64,000 bases of DNA from RPQJ01 sp963846315 (GCA_963846315.1 CAWJVM010000015.1:133353-197352), one strand, 5' to 3'. Shown: positions 41,633 through 51,413, counted from the first letter of the stretch. Numbers and translations are program-made. The notes: a model not told the origin generated them from the letters alone.

Positions 41633-41730
41633 TGAGTTGCCCCTAGCCACGGAAAAAATTCTTCGCTATACAGCAACACTCACGCGCACCATCCGGTGCG
41701 GTTCGCAGCAAGCACAGGGGTACGTCCAAG

Positions 41731-42900
41731 ATGAGCATCAGCATCCGCGCCGGGTTATTGAGCCTGGTGATCGCCACGGCCCTCGTGGGTTGCGGCAAGA
41801 AGGAACAAGCACCTCCGGCCGCCGAGACGGCTGCTGGGCCGACGGCGGGCGCACCGGCTGCACCGGTGTCGACCGAGGAAAAGGTCGTCAATGTCTACAA
41901 CTGGTCGGATTACATCGATCCGACGACGCTCGAGGCGTTCACCGCCGAGACCGGCATCAAGGTCAACTACGACGTCTTCGACTCGAATGAGGTGCTGGAG
42001 ACCAAGCTGCTTGCGGGCAACACCGGGTATGACGTCGTCGTCCCGTCGGCTTCATTCATGGAGCGCCAGATCAAGGCGGGCGTGTTCCGCAAGCTCGACC
42101 GCGCCAAGCTCGGCAACTGGGGCAACCTCGATCCGGAAGTGCTGCAGCGCGTCGCCCTGCACGACCCGGGCAACGAGCACGCGGTGAACCACATGTGGGG
42201 CACCGACGGCATCGGTTACAACGAGGGCAAGATCAAGGCGATCGACCCGAACGCGCCCGTCGACAGCTGGCAGATCGTGCTCGATCCGAAGTGGGCCGCC
42301 AAGTTCAAGGATTGCGGCATCTCCGTGCTCGACGCGCCGAGCGAGATGGTCGGCGTCGCGCTGGCCTACCTCGGCAAGGACCCGAACAGCCAGAACGAGG
42401 CCGACCTCAAGGCGGCCGAAGACCTGCTGCTCAAGATCCGCCCGTACATCCGCATGATCCACAGCTCCAACTACATCGACGCGCTCGCGAACGGCGAGTT
42501 GTGCCTGGCTGTGGGCTGGAGTGGCGACGTCCTGCAGGCGCGTGACCGTGCCGCCGAGGCCGGCCAGGGCAATGTGATCAAGTACAGCGTGCCGAAGGAA
42601 GGGACGATCATCTGGTTCGACATGTACGCCATCCCGGCCGATGCCAAGCACCCTGACAACGCGCACGCGTTCATCAATTTCATGATGCGGCCGGACGTCG
42701 CGGCCAAGAACTCCAACTTCATCAACTATGCCAACGGCAACCTGGCCTCGCTGCCGTTCATCGACGACAAGGTCAAGAACGACCCGGGCATCTACCCGCC
42801 GGCGGAAGTAAAGGCCAAGCTGTTCCCGGACCTGGCCGAGTCGCCTGAATTTACGCGCCTGCTGAACCGCTCCTGGACGCGGTTCACCACGGGCAAGTAA
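41731..42900 (+). CDS. potF: Polyamine ABC transporter substrate-binding protein (PotF), copy 1
   Basis: Periplasmic binding protein that captures putrescine or spermidine for PotGHI. The lipobox LVGC predicts a lipid-anchored form. The type-II binding fold (389 residues) includes VVNVYNWSDYID after the linker, the YDVVVPSASFMERQIKAG segment, and GTDGIGYNEGK. AGGGG precedes the ATG. It is the first of two tandem PotF copies and has its own terminator downstream. Confidence 0.93.
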   Translation: MSISIRAGLLSLVIATALVGCGKKEQAPPAAETAAGPTAGAPAAPVSTEEKVVNVYNWSDYIDPTTLEAFTAETGIKVNYDVFDSNEVLETKLLAGNTGYDVVVPSASFMERQIKAGVFRKLDRAKLGNWGNLDPEVLQRVALHDPGNEHAVNHMWGTDGIGYNEGKIKAIDPNAPVDSWQIVLDPKWAAKFKDCGISVLDAPSEMVGVALAYLGKDPNSQNEADLKAAEDLLLKIRPYIRMIHSSNYIDALANGELCLAVGWSGDVLQARDRAAEAGQGNVIKYSVPKEGTIIWFDMYAIPADAKHPDNAHAFINFMMRPDVAAKNSNFINYANGNLASLPFIDDKVKNDPGIYPPAEVKAKLFPDLAESPEFTRLLNRSWTRFTTGK

Positions 42901-42922
42901 CAGCGCCCGGTACACGCCACCC

Positions 42923-42963
42923 ACGGGGCGGTCGGATGCCAGTCCGGCCGCCCCGTTTGATTT
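42923..42963 (+). terminator. Intrinsic terminator after potF copy 1
   Basis: CGGGGCGG-T-CGGA and TCCG-GCCGCCCCG pair around TGCCAG, followed by TTTGATTT. It would separate or attenuate transcription between the first PotF and the rest of the transporter. Confidence 0.82.
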
Positions 42964-43060
42964 GCGGGCGAAGCTGACTTTACCCGGTGCCTGAGCTATA
43001 ACCGGGAGCATGCCGACCGCGCGGGGGAGGGTGGCGGCGGGCCAGGAGCAAGGGAGAATC

Positions 43061-44215
43061 ATGAATACTCTGTTGAAGCACGCGGCCGTCATCGCCGCCC
43101 TGTCCGTCCTCCTGTCCGCCTGCGGCAAGTCCAAGCAGGCTGCGACCGACGACACGGCCGCCACGCCCGCCGCCGCGCCAGCCGGCGGCACCGAGCAGGT
43201 GGTCAACGTCTACAACTGGTCCGATTACATCGACCCCGAAGTCATCAAGGGGTTCGAGAAGGCCACCGGCATCAAGGTCCGTTACGACGTCTTCGACAGC
43301 AACGAGGTCCTCGAGACCAAGCTCCTGACCGGCAACTCCGGGTACGACGTCGTGGTGCCGAGCGCGTACTTCCTGCAACGCCAGATCGCCGCGGGCGTTT
43401 TCGCCCCGCTCGACAAGTCCAAACTGCCTGGACTGGTGAACCTTGACCCTGACCTGGTCGCGCGCGCGGCACGCCACGATCCGGGCAACGAACATTCGGT
43501 CGTCTACATGTGGGGTACCACCGGCATCGGCTACAACCGCGACAAGGTCAAGGCGATCATGCCGGACGCGCCGGTCGACAGCTGGAAGCTCATCTTCGAT
43601 CCGGCCGTGCTCGCGAAATTCAAGGGTTGCGGCGTGTCGATGCTCGACGACCCGACCGACATGGTCGGCACGGCGCTGTTGTACCTCGGCAAGGATCCCA
43701 ACAGCGAATCCGAAGCCGACCTCAAGGCGGCCGAAGACCTGCTGATGAAGATCCGGCCCTACCTGCAGACGATCCACAGCTCGCAGTACATCGACCAGCT
43801 CGCGAACGGCGAACTCTGCGTCGTGGTGGGTTACAGCGGCGACGTGCTGCAGGCGAGGGACCGCGCCGAGGAAGCCGGCAAGCCGCTCGACATCGGTTAC
43901 TCGATCCCGAAGGAAGGCGCGCTGATGTGGTTCGACACGCTCGCGATTCCCGCCGACGCGGCGCACAAGGACGCGGCGCACAAGTTCATCGAGTACCTGC
44001 TGCAGCCCGAGGTCGCGGCGAAGAACTCTGATTTCGTGAACTTTGCCAACGCCAACAAGGCTGCGACGTCACTCGTCAACGCCGACCTGCGCAACGACAC
44101 CAATATCTACCCGACGCCTGAGGTCGCAGCGCGGTTGCAGCCTAGCCTGGCGAAATCCGCCGAATACACTCGTGCGCTCAACCGCACCTGGACACGCTTC
44201 GTGACGGGACGCTGA
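43061..44215 (+). CDS. potF: Polyamine ABC transporter substrate-binding protein (PotF), copy 2
   Basis: Paralogue of the preceding gene: 384 residues, lipobox LSAC, the same VVNVYNWSDYID opening of the mature fold, YDVVVPSAYFLQRQIAAG, and a similar C-terminal part. It starts the block with potG, potH and potI, while copy 1 is cut off by a terminator. The duplicate may widen polyamine range. AGGGAG directly precedes ATG 43061; the frame open to 43010 is not needed. Confidence 0.93.
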   Translation: MNTLLKHAAVIAALSVLLSACGKSKQAATDDTAATPAAAPAGGTEQVVNVYNWSDYIDPEVIKGFEKATGIKVRYDVFDSNEVLETKLLTGNSGYDVVVPSAYFLQRQIAAGVFAPLDKSKLPGLVNLDPDLVARAARHDPGNEHSVVYMWGTTGIGYNRDKVKAIMPDAPVDSWKLIFDPAVLAKFKGCGVSMLDDPTDMVGTALLYLGKDPNSESEADLKAAEDLLMKIRPYLQTIHSSQYIDQLANGELCVVVGYSGDVLQARDRAEEAGKPLDIGYSIPKEGALMWFDTLAIPADAAHKDAAHKFIEYLLQPEVAAKNSDFVNFANANKAATSLVNADLRNDTNIYPTPEVAARLQPSLAKSAEYTRALNRTWTRFVTGR

Positions 44216-44233
44216 TCTACACAAAGAGACACC

Positions 44234-45379
44234 ATGGCCACTTCACCGCGCGCAACCCCGCTGAAATTCGAGCCCTGGACGGACCCGGACGCGAAGCCGT
44301 ACGTGCGGATCGAAAAGGTCACCAAGAAGTTCGGTGACTTCATCGCGGTCGACGACGTCTCGCTGAGCATCTACCAGAAGGAAATCTTTTGCCTGCTGGG
44401 AGCCTCCGGCTGCGGCAAGACGACGCTGCTGCGCATGCTCGCGGGTTTCGAGCGACCCACGTCCGGCAAGATCTTCATCGACGGCGTGGACATGACGTCG
44501 ATTCCGCCCTACGAGCGGCCGGTGAACATGATGTTCCAGTCGTATGCGATCTTCCCGCACATGACGGTCGAGCAGAACGTCGCCTTCGGCCTGAAGCAGG
44601 AACGGCTGAGGAAAGACGAGATCGAGACCCGCGTCAACGACATGCTGAACCTGGTGAAGCTCGGCCAGTTCGGCAAGCGCAAGCCGCACCAGCTGTCGGG
44701 CGGCCAGCGCCAGCGCGTCGCGCTCGCCCGCGCACTGGTCAAGAAACCAAAGTTGCTGCTGCTCGACGAGCCGCTCGCCGCGCTCGACAAGAAGTTGCGT
44801 GAACACACGCAGTTCGAGCTGATCAACATCCAGGAGACGCTCGGCGTCACCTTCGTGGTCGTCACGCACGACCAGGAAGAAGCGATGACGCTGTCGACGC
44901 GTATCGGCCTGATGAACCACGGTGAGATCGTGCAGGTCGGCACGCCGAGCGAAATCTACGAATATCCCAGCTCGCGTTTCGTGTCGGAGTTCATCGGCTC
45001 GGTCAACATGTTCGAGGGCCGGCTGGTCGAAGACGAGCCGTCCTACGTGCGCATCGGCTGCGACGACCTCGAAGCGCCGATCTACGTGGACCACGGCGTG
45101 AGTTCGGCGCCGGGTGCGACGGTCTGGGCGGCGATCCGGCCCGAGAAGATCACGATCAGCCGCGAGAAGCCGGACGTCACCGACAACTGGGCCTCGGCGG
45201 TCGTGCAGGACATCGCGTACATGGGCGACATGTCCATCTACCGGCTGCGGCTCGATTCCGGCAAGGTCGTGCGCGTCACGCAGCCGAACATCTACCGCCA
45301 CGCCGATGACCGCATCACCTGGGAGGAACGTGTGTACCTGCAGTGGTACCCGGAAAGCCCGGTGGTGGTGACGAAGTGA
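44234..45379 (+). CDS. potG: Polyamine ABC transporter ATP-binding protein
   Basis: ATPase subunit of the polyamine importer. In 381 residues: Walker A LGASGCGKTTLL, Q-loop region with MMFQSYAIFPHM, signature LSGGQRQRVALARAL, Walker B LLLLDEPLAAL, H-loop VTHDQEEAM, and a C-terminal TOBE domain (about 290-380). Close packing with PotH and PotI (overlapping starts) shows one operon. Confidence 0.95.
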   Translation: MATSPRATPLKFEPWTDPDAKPYVRIEKVTKKFGDFIAVDDVSLSIYQKEIFCLLGASGCGKTTLLRMLAGFERPTSGKIFIDGVDMTSIPPYERPVNMMFQSYAIFPHMTVEQNVAFGLKQERLRKDEIETRVNDMLNLVKLGQFGKRKPHQLSGGQRQRVALARALVKKPKLLLLDEPLAALDKKLREHTQFELINIQETLGVTFVVVTHDQEEAMTLSTRIGLMNHGEIVQVGTPSEIYEYPSSRFVSEFIGSVNMFEGRLVEDEPSYVRIGCDDLEAPIYVDHGVSSAPGATVWAAIRPEKITISREKPDVTDNWASAVVQDIAYMGDMSIYRLRLDSGKVVRVTQPNIYRHADDRITWEERVYLQWYPESPVVVTK

Positions 45380-46290
45380 AATCGCTGCTCAAGCGACTGG
45401 GACTGCAGGGGCGCACGGCCGTCACTGCCATCCCGTACCTGTGGCTGCTGCTGTTCTTCCTGATCCCGTTCGTGATCGTGCTGAAGATCAGTTTTTCGAC
45501 CGGCCAGATCGCGATGCCGCCGTACGAGCCGTTGCTGCACTGGACCGGCGACAAAGTCGTGCAGATCAAGCTCAACCTCGGCAACTTCGCGTTCCTGGTC
45601 GAGGACGACCTGTACTGGAGGGCGTACCTCAACTCGATCAAGGTCGCCGGGGTCTCGACTGTTCTCTGCCTGCTGATCGGCTACCCGATGGCATACGCAA
45701 TGGCGCGCAGCAACCCGTCGACACGCAACATCCTGCTGCTGCTGGTCGCGCTGCCGTTCTTCACGTCGTTCCTGCTGCGCGTGTATGCATGGATCGGCAT
45801 CCTCAAGAACAACGGGTTCATCAACAACGCGCTGCTGTCGCTCGGCCTGATCGACCAGCCGATCCAGATGCTGCAGACCGATTTCGCGGTCTACATCGGC
45901 ATCGTCTATTCGTACCTGCCGTTCATGATCATGCCGTTGTACGCCAACCTCGAGAAGATGGACCTGACGTTGCTCGAGGCCGCGGCCGACCTTGGCTGCA
46001 AGCCGTGGCAAGGCTTTCTCAAGATCACCGTGCCGCTGTCCAAGCACGGCATCATCGCCGGCTGCCTGCTGGTCTTCATCCCGGCCGTCGGCGAGTTCGT
46101 GATCCCGTCGCTGCTCGGTGACCCGGGCATGCTGATGATCGGCAAGGTGCTGTGGACAGAGTTCTTCAACAACCGTGACTGGCCCGTGGCCAGCGCCGTG
46201 GCCATCGCGCTGTTGCTGTTCCTCGTCATCCCGATCATGTTCCTCGATCGGGCACAGAATACCGAACCTGCGGCGGGCGACCGGAAATGA
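45376..46290 (+). CDS. potH: Polyamine ABC transporter permease
   Basis: Inner-membrane permease of 304 residues with six predicted helices and the cytoplasmic EAA loop (EAAADLGCKPWQGFLKITVP). GTG at 45376 overlaps the potG stop (GTGA). It forms the channel with PotI. Confidence 0.93.
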   Translation: MKSLLKRLGLQGRTAVTAIPYLWLLLFFLIPFVIVLKISFSTGQIAMPPYEPLLHWTGDKVVQIKLNLGNFAFLVEDDLYWRAYLNSIKVAGVSTVLCLLIGYPMAYAMARSNPSTRNILLLLVALPFFTSFLLRVYAWIGILKNNGFINNALLSLGLIDQPIQMLQTDFAVYIGIVYSYLPFMIMPLYANLEKMDLTLLEAAADLGCKPWQGFLKITVPLSKHGIIAGCLLVFIPAVGEFVIPSLLGDPGMLMIGKVLWTEFFNNRDWPVASAVAIALLLFLVIPIMFLDRAQNTEPAAGDRK

Positions 46291-47156
46291 ACCACGGTCG
46301 TCCCTGGTTCCGGATGACGGCCCTGTTTCTCGGGTTCGCGTTCCTGTACATCCCGGTCGCATTGCTGGTCATCTATTCATTCAATAGTTCGCGCCTGGTG
46401 ACGGTCTGGGGCGGCTTCTCGACTCGCTGGTACGGCGAGTTGCTGCGCAACGAGCAGATCCTGAACGCGGCCAAGCTCAGCCTCGAAGTCGCGGCGATCT
46501 CGGCGACGCTGGCCGTCGCGCTCGGCACGCTGGCGGGACTCGTGCTCGCGCGGTTCGGTCCCTTCAAGGGCCGCACGCTGCTGTCGGGTCTCACCACGGC
46601 GCCGCTGGTCATGCCTGAAGTCATCACGGGTCTGTCGCTGCTGCTGCTGTTCGTCACCATGGAACAGCTGATCGGCTGGCCAGCGGGCCGCGGCATGACC
46701 ACGATCGTGATCTCGCACATCACGCTGACGATGGCTTTCGTGACGGTGATCGTGCAGTCGCGGCTGGCGCAGATGGATGACTCGCTCGAGGAGGCCGCGA
46801 TGGACCTCGGCGCGCGCCCGTTCAAGGTGTTCTTCCTGATCACGCTGCCGATTATCGCGCCCGCGCTGATGTCGGGCTGGTTGCTTGCCTTCACGCTGTC
46901 GCTCGACGACCTGGTGATCACGAGTTTCGTGGCCGGCCCCGGTTCGAGCACGTTGCCCATCGTCATCTTCTCCAAGGTGCGCCTCGGCGTGAGCCCCGAC
47001 ATCAACGCGCTCGCGACGATCCTGGTGGCCGTCGTCGCCGTGGGCGTGGTCGCCGCGGGTTACGTGATGACGCGGCAGCAGAAGCAGAAGGAGCGCGACG
47101 CGCAGATGGCGCTCGCCGCGAACCAGCAGATGATCGAGAGCGTGAAGAAGGGCTGA
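46287..47156 (+). CDS. potI: Polyamine ABC transporter permease
   Basis: Second inner-membrane permease, 289 residues, six helices, EAA loop EEAAMDLGARPFKVFFLITL. It overlaps potH by four bases (ATGA), indicating coupled translation. A hydrophilic tail rich in Gln and Lys ends the protein. Confidence 0.93.
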   Translation: MNHGRPWFRMTALFLGFAFLYIPVALLVIYSFNSSRLVTVWGGFSTRWYGELLRNEQILNAAKLSLEVAAISATLAVALGTLAGLVLARFGPFKGRTLLSGLTTAPLVMPEVITGLSLLLLFVTMEQLIGWPAGRGMTTIVISHITLTMAFVTVIVQSRLAQMDDSLEEAAMDLGARPFKVFFLITLPIIAPALMSGWLLAFTLSLDDLVITSFVAGPGSSTLPIVIFSKVRLGVSPDINALATILVAVVAVGVVAAGYVMTRQQKQKERDAQMALAANQQMIESVKKG

Positions 47157-47170
47157 GACTGCATGGGGAG

Positions 47171-47944
47171 ATGGATGTGACAGAGGGCGATCCCTCGCTG
47201 CGGCTGGCGTTCGACGTCGGCGGCTCGTTCGTCAAGGCCGGGCTGGTGGACATCGAATCGGGACTCGTCATGGGTGAGGCCCTGCGGCGTGCGACGCCTG
47301 CAGGCGCAGCGCCGGAAGCCGTGCTTGAGTTGCTCGTTGCGATGGCGCGCGAGCTGCCGTCGTCCGGTCCGTTGGGTCTCGCGTTCCCGGCCGTGGCGAA
47401 GCAAGGTGTCGCATGGACTGCGGCCAATATCGACAAGCGCTGGATCGGCCTGAACGTGCAGGCCCATCTGCAGGCGCGACTGCAGCGGCCGGTGGCGTTC
47501 CTGAACGACGCGGATGCCGCGGGGATCGCCGAAATGACGCTCGGTGCGGGCCGCCATCACGACGGCACCGTCATGGTGATCACGCTCGGCACCGGCATCG
47601 GCACGGCGCTGTTCGTGGACGGGCGCCTGCTGCCGAATACCGAACTCGGCCACCTCGAAGTGAGGGGCAAGGAGGCGGAACATCGCGCATCCGCGAAGGT
47701 CCGCACCGACCTTCATCTTGACTGGGTGGAGTGGGCGGCCGAGGTGAACGAAGTCCTCGAGGCATACCACTCGCTGCTGTGGCCCGACGTGTTCGTGATC
47801 GGGGGTGGCGTGACGGAGAACTGGCTGCACTTCGGGCCGCTACTGAACAGCCGGGCTGAGATCTTGCCGGCAGCGTTCGGGAATGATGCTGGCATCGTCG
47901 GCGCGGCGATGGCGGCGGCGCAGATGGTGCGCGCCACCCAATAA
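47171..47944 (+). CDS. ppgK: ROK-family kinase, polyphosphate glucokinase-like
   Basis: Phosphorylates glucose using polyphosphate (or ATP). Sugar-kinase fold in 257 residues: LAFDVGGSFVKAG (phosphate 1), FLNDADAAGIAEM (catalytic Asp), VITLGTGIGTALFVDG (phosphate 2) and NTELGHLEVRGKEAEHRAS. It lacks the Cys zinc motif of ROK repressors, which fits PpgK. GGGGAG precedes the start. It follows potI by 14 bases on the same strand though unrelated to polyamines. Confidence 0.85.
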   Translation: MDVTEGDPSLRLAFDVGGSFVKAGLVDIESGLVMGEALRRATPAGAAPEAVLELLVAMARELPSSGPLGLAFPAVAKQGVAWTAANIDKRWIGLNVQAHLQARLQRPVAFLNDADAAGIAEMTLGAGRHHDGTVMVITLGTGIGTALFVDGRLLPNTELGHLEVRGKEAEHRASAKVRTDLHLDWVEWAAEVNEVLEAYHSLLWPDVFVIGGGVTENWLHFGPLLNSRAEILPAAFGNDAGIVGAAMAAAQMVRATQ

Positions 47945-48111
47945 CTCGGCGCGAAACCCGCGGCGTGCGTGACTTTGCTTTGGCTCTGTCACCGAGACAT
48001 GTTGGTCCGTACTGCGCGTCCATGCAAAAAGCATGGCACTCGCGAACGCGTAAAGCCGGCCAGAAGCGGCCGGGCGCATGAAGTCCGGAAAGGTCGGAAA
48101 GCCCAGACAAG

Positions 48112-48139
48112 TTGTCCGGGAAGGTGCCCCGCCTATACA
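48112..48139 (+). promoter_or_regulatory. Probable promoter of the 48215 gene
   Basis: TTGTCC (48112-48117) and TATACA (48134-48139), spacer 16. The leader would be about 70 bases. Confidence 0.45.
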
Positions 48140-48214
48140 TTGATGTAGCAGAGACGCCCACTGGCATCGCCAGTCGACAGGCCATCAAAATAGGAACGAG
48201 ACCAGGAGCGAATG

Positions 48215-48556
48215 ATGTCGCGACCCCTCTGCTCAGCCATGTTCTTGGCATTTCTGAGCTTCGCAGCGATTCCGAGCGCCCACGCCGATGCCGGTTGGAC
48301 TGACCTGGGTCCCGTGCTGGAACTGACACCCAGTATCCAGGGTCGCTATGTCGTCAAGATTGGCGTGACGCAAAACCAAAGCGGGTGTCGGGACAAGCAG
48401 GCGTTCTATCAGGACTACAGCGACAGGGGCGCGGACAAGATGTACCTCGCCCTTCTTGAAGCGATCAGCTCGGGGAAAAAGGTGCGCGTGTACGTTACGG
48501 GCGGCTGCGAGCTGAACGGACACTCACAGATTTCTTCCGTCACAATCGTATCGTGA
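48215..48556 (+). CDS. Small exported protein of unknown function
   Basis: A signal peptide (cleavage near AHADA) precedes a mature part of about 88 residues. The beta-rich body includes GRYVVKIGVTQNQSGCRDKQ and VRVYVTGGCELNGHSQ, with two Cys that could form a disulfide. No family was recognised. The start is ATG 48215 because AGGAG is six bases upstream; ATG 48212 overlaps that spacing. It stands alone with its own promoter. Confidence 0.75.
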   Translation: MSRPLCSAMFLAFLSFAAIPSAHADAGWTDLGPVLELTPSIQGRYVVKIGVTQNQSGCRDKQAFYQDYSDRGADKMYLALLEAISSGKKVRVYVTGGCELNGHSQISSVTIVS

Positions 48557-48619
48557 GGAAACGAATTTTCAGCAACATCGACCAGAAGTGGCCGTACGCT
48601 CGCAACTTCGGGAGACCCC

Positions 48620-49267
48620 ATGCCCAGGCTTCGCGTAGAGAGCTTCACCATCTCGCTGGATGGTTTCGGTGCTGGCCCTGACCAGGACCTGAACAATCCA
48701 CTCGGTGTGGGCGGCACCTCCCTGCACGGCTGGGCGATCTCGACTCGAACGTTTCAGGAACAACTGTTCGGGAGTGATGGCGGACAAAGCGGCATCGACG
48801 ACGATTTTGCTGCACGAGGTTTCCAGAACGTGGGTGCCTGGATCTTGGGCAGGAACATGTTCGGACCCATTCGTGGGCCTTGGCCGGATGAGAGTTGGCG
48901 AGGTTGGTGGGGCGACAATCCTGTGTATCACGTCCCCGTATTCGTGCTGACGAACTACGCGCGCCCACCGCTTGCCATGGATGGCGGAACCACTTTTTAC
49001 TTCGTCACGGAAGGCGCTGTCGCCGCTCTTGAGCGTGCTCGCGACGCTGCCAAGGGCAAGGACGTGCGACTTGGTGGCGGAGTCAACGTCATCCAGCAGT
49101 ATCTTCGCCAGCGCCTGATTGACGAAATGCACATCGCCATCGCGCCAGTGCTTCTTGGCGCTGGTGAGCGACTATTCGACGGAGTCAATCTTCGCGCCTT
49201 GGGGTATGCATGTACGAAGCATGAGGCGTCGTCACAGGCGACTCACATCGTCCTGTCGCGGCAGTGA
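48620..49267 (+). CDS. Dihydrofolate reductase-like (RibD C-terminal fold) protein
   Basis: A 215-residue cytosolic NADPH-type reductase fold. Visible pieces are ESFTISLDGFGAGP at the start, GAWILGRNMFGP, VFVLTNYARPPL and VRLGGGVNVIQQYLRQRLID near the end, the pattern of the YwjB/RibD_C group rather than folate-specific FolA. The substrate is unknown. GGGAG is upstream of ATG 48620. It shows no operon with its neighbours. Confidence 0.88.
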   Translation: MPRLRVESFTISLDGFGAGPDQDLNNPLGVGGTSLHGWAISTRTFQEQLFGSDGGQSGIDDDFAARGFQNVGAWILGRNMFGPIRGPWPDESWRGWWGDNPVYHVPVFVLTNYARPPLAMDGGTTFYFVTEGAVAALERARDAAKGKDVRLGGGVNVIQQYLRQRLIDEMHIAIAPVLLGAGERLFDGVNLRALGYACTKHEASSQATHIVLSRQ

Positions 49268-49461
49268 CCGCGGCGATGGGCTTCCCCACGCCAGGTGGTC
49301 ACCGGTCGTAGGTCTTCTCCGGGCGAGCGTGTCTGCCTGTCCGCTCGCCCGCAGAAGACCCGGACCGAACGCCCTCACCGACCGTCCGACGTGGCTCGTT
49401 CTTGCTCGGGGGCTTACTCGACCCGATAAAGCGGCGTCGAGCCGCTGCTAGAATGCGACCC

Positions 49462-50628
49462 ATGCACCCGCCGATCGACAGCAAGCTGCCGCGAGTCGGC
49501 ACCACGATCTTCACGGTCATGTCCCGTCTCGCCGCGGAACACGGCGCAATCAACCTTTCGCAGGGCTTCCCCGACTTCGATCCACCCGAGCGCCTGCTCG
49601 ATCTCGCCAGCCACCACATGCGTGATCAAGGCGGCGCCGGCAACCAGTACGCCCCGATGGCCGGCCTGCCTGGCCTGCGCCTGGGCATCGCCGCAAAGGT
49701 CGCCGACTACTACGCTCGCACCGTCGACGCCGAACACGAGATTACGGTGACCTCTGGCGGTACCGAGGCGATTTTCTGCGCGATCCAGGCCGTCGTCCGT
49801 GGCGGCGACGAAGTGATCCTGCTCGACCCCGCCTACGACTCGTACGAGCCGGCAGTCGACCTCGCCGGGGGACGGGCGGTGCACGTGCCGCTGCGACGCC
49901 CCGGCTTCGGCATCGACTGGCAGCGACTGCGTGATGCGATCACGCCGCGCACGCGCCTGCTGCTCATCAATTTCCCGCACAATCCTAGTGGCGCGACGCT
50001 CGACGTCGCCGACCTCGTGCAACTCGCAGAGCTCCTGCGTGGCACAGGCGTCTGGGTGTTGTCCGACGAAGTCTACGAGCACATGCTGTTCGACGGCCGT
50101 CGGCACCACAGCCTGCTGACGTTGCCCGAACTCGCCGAACGCAGTTTTGTCATCTCGTCGTTCGGCAAGACGTACCACGCGACGGGCTGGAAGGTCGGCT
50201 ACTGCATTGCGCCTCCGCCGTTGATGCTGGAGTTCCGCAAGGTGCACCAGTTCGTGCAGTTCGTCGTCGCCACGCCGCTGCAGGCGGCAATCGCGGACTT
50301 CATGCAGGAATGCCCGCAACACACGCGGGAACTGCCGGCTTTCTATCAAGGCAAGCGCGATTACTTCGCCGCCTTGCTCGCGCGGACGCGGTTCCAGTTC
50401 GAGCCGGCGCACAGCACCTATTTTCAGCTCGTGGACTACTCCGCCGTGAGTGACCTGCCCGACACCGAGTTCGCGCGCCTGCTCACGACGCAGCACGGGG
50501 TCGCGGCCATCCCGATTTCGGTGTTTTCCGCGGACAGTGCCGCGAAGACCGAACACATCGTCCGATTCTGCTTTGCCAAGCACGAGGCCACGCTGGATGC
50601 GGCGGCCGCCAAACTGAGGTTGCTATGA
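49462..50628 (+). CDS. ybdL: Aminotransferase class I/II, methionine aminotransferase-like (YbdL)
   Basis: PLP enzyme that transaminates methionine or aromatic amino acids, with keto-acid acceptors. The protein has 388 residues and starts SKLPRVGTTIFTVMS and INLSQGFPDFDPP; NPSGATLDV and FGKTYHATGWKVGY hold the PLP lysine region. ATGs at 49453 and 49462 are in frame. A TAGAAT at 49449-49454 resembles a -10 box, so the mRNA may be almost leaderless. It overlaps the amidase by four bases. Confidence 0.88.
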   Translation: MHPPIDSKLPRVGTTIFTVMSRLAAEHGAINLSQGFPDFDPPERLLDLASHHMRDQGGAGNQYAPMAGLPGLRLGIAAKVADYYARTVDAEHEITVTSGGTEAIFCAIQAVVRGGDEVILLDPAYDSYEPAVDLAGGRAVHVPLRRPGFGIDWQRLRDAITPRTRLLLINFPHNPSGATLDVADLVQLAELLRGTGVWVLSDEVYEHMLFDGRRHHSLLTLPELAERSFVISSFGKTYHATGWKVGYCIAPPPLMLEFRKVHQFVQFVVATPLQAAIADFMQECPQHTRELPAFYQGKRDYFAALLARTRFQFEPAHSTYFQLVDYSAVSDLPDTEFARLLTTQHGVAAIPISVFSADSAAKTEHIVRFCFAKHEATLDAAAAKLRLL

Positions 50629-51413
50629 CTGCAAATCTGCGCGTCACGATGATCCAGGCCGACCTGGCCTGGCAGGATCCCGCCACCAATCGCCGCCACC
50701 TCGCGGCGCATTTTCGCGGACTCGCCGGGCACACGGACCTGATCGTACTCCCGGAAATGTTCACGACCGGGTTCACGATGGAGGCCCGCTCACTCGCCGA
50801 GACGATGGCAGGTGCCACCGTCGGGTGGCTGCGTGAAGAGTCGGCCGCGGTCGGCTGCGCCATCACGGGCAGCCTGATTGTCGAAGAGGGCGGTCGGCAC
50901 CACAACCGTCTGATCTGGGCGGCGCCCGACGGTAGCTTCGCGCACTACGACAAGCGGCACCTGTTCCGCATGGCCCGCGAGGACGAACACTTCGTTGCGG
51001 GCACCGGGCGCATCGTCGTCAACCTGAAGGGCTGGCGTGTCTGTCCGCTGGTCTGTTACGACCTGCGCTTTCCGGTATGGAGCCGTAATCGCGGTGACTA
51101 CGACGTGCTGCTGTATGTCGCCAACTGGCCGTCGCGCCGGCGCACCGCGTGGAGCGCGCTGCTGCGCGCGCGGGCCATCGAGAACGTCTGCTACGTCGTC
51201 GGCGTCAACCGCGTGGGCAAGGACGGCAACGGCGTGGCGTACAGCGGCGACAGCGTTGCGCTCGATTTCCTCGGCCAGGTGCTCGGTGGCGAGCGCGGCG
51301 GCGATTTCGTCGAGACCGTGGTGCTCGACCGGGAATCGCTCGCCACGTTCCGCAGCGATTTCCCGGTGCACCTCGATGCCGACGAATTCGAGTTGCGGGC
51401 CGGGGCGACATGA
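50625..51413 (+). CDS. yafV: Omega-amidase / carbon-nitrogen hydrolase (YafV-like)
   Basis: Hydrolyses alpha-keto acid amides such as 2-oxoglutaramate formed by transamination with glutamine or during methionine salvage. The 262-residue protein has the nitrilase triad Glu44 (VLPEMFTTGF), Lys110 (YDKRHLFRMA) and Cys144 (LVCYDLRFPVW). Pairing with a YbdL-type aminotransferase is a known arrangement. Both its ends overlap neighbouring genes (ATGA). Confidence 0.9.
   Translation: MTANLRVTMIQADLAWQDPATNRRHLAAHFRGLAGHTDLIVLPEMFTTGFTMEARSLAETMAGATVGWLREESAAVGCAITGSLIVEEGGRHHNRLIWAAPDGSFAHYDKRHLFRMAREDEHFVAGTGRIVVNLKGWRVCPLVCYDLRFPVWSRNRGDYDVLLYVANWPSRRRTAWSALLRARAIENVCYVVGVNRVGKDGNGVAYSGDSVALDFLGQVLGGERGGDFVETVVLDRESLATFRSDFPVHLDADEFELRAGAT

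Noticed and set aside
41637..41672. TTGCCC and TATACA as promoter of the first potF
   Set aside because: The boxes are 24 bases apart, too far for a sigma-70 promoter; no better pair was found there.
49449..49454. TAGAAT as -10 box for the YbdL-like gene
   Set aside because: No matching -35 was found, and the box overlaps an in-frame ATG; kept only as a remark in the gene entry.
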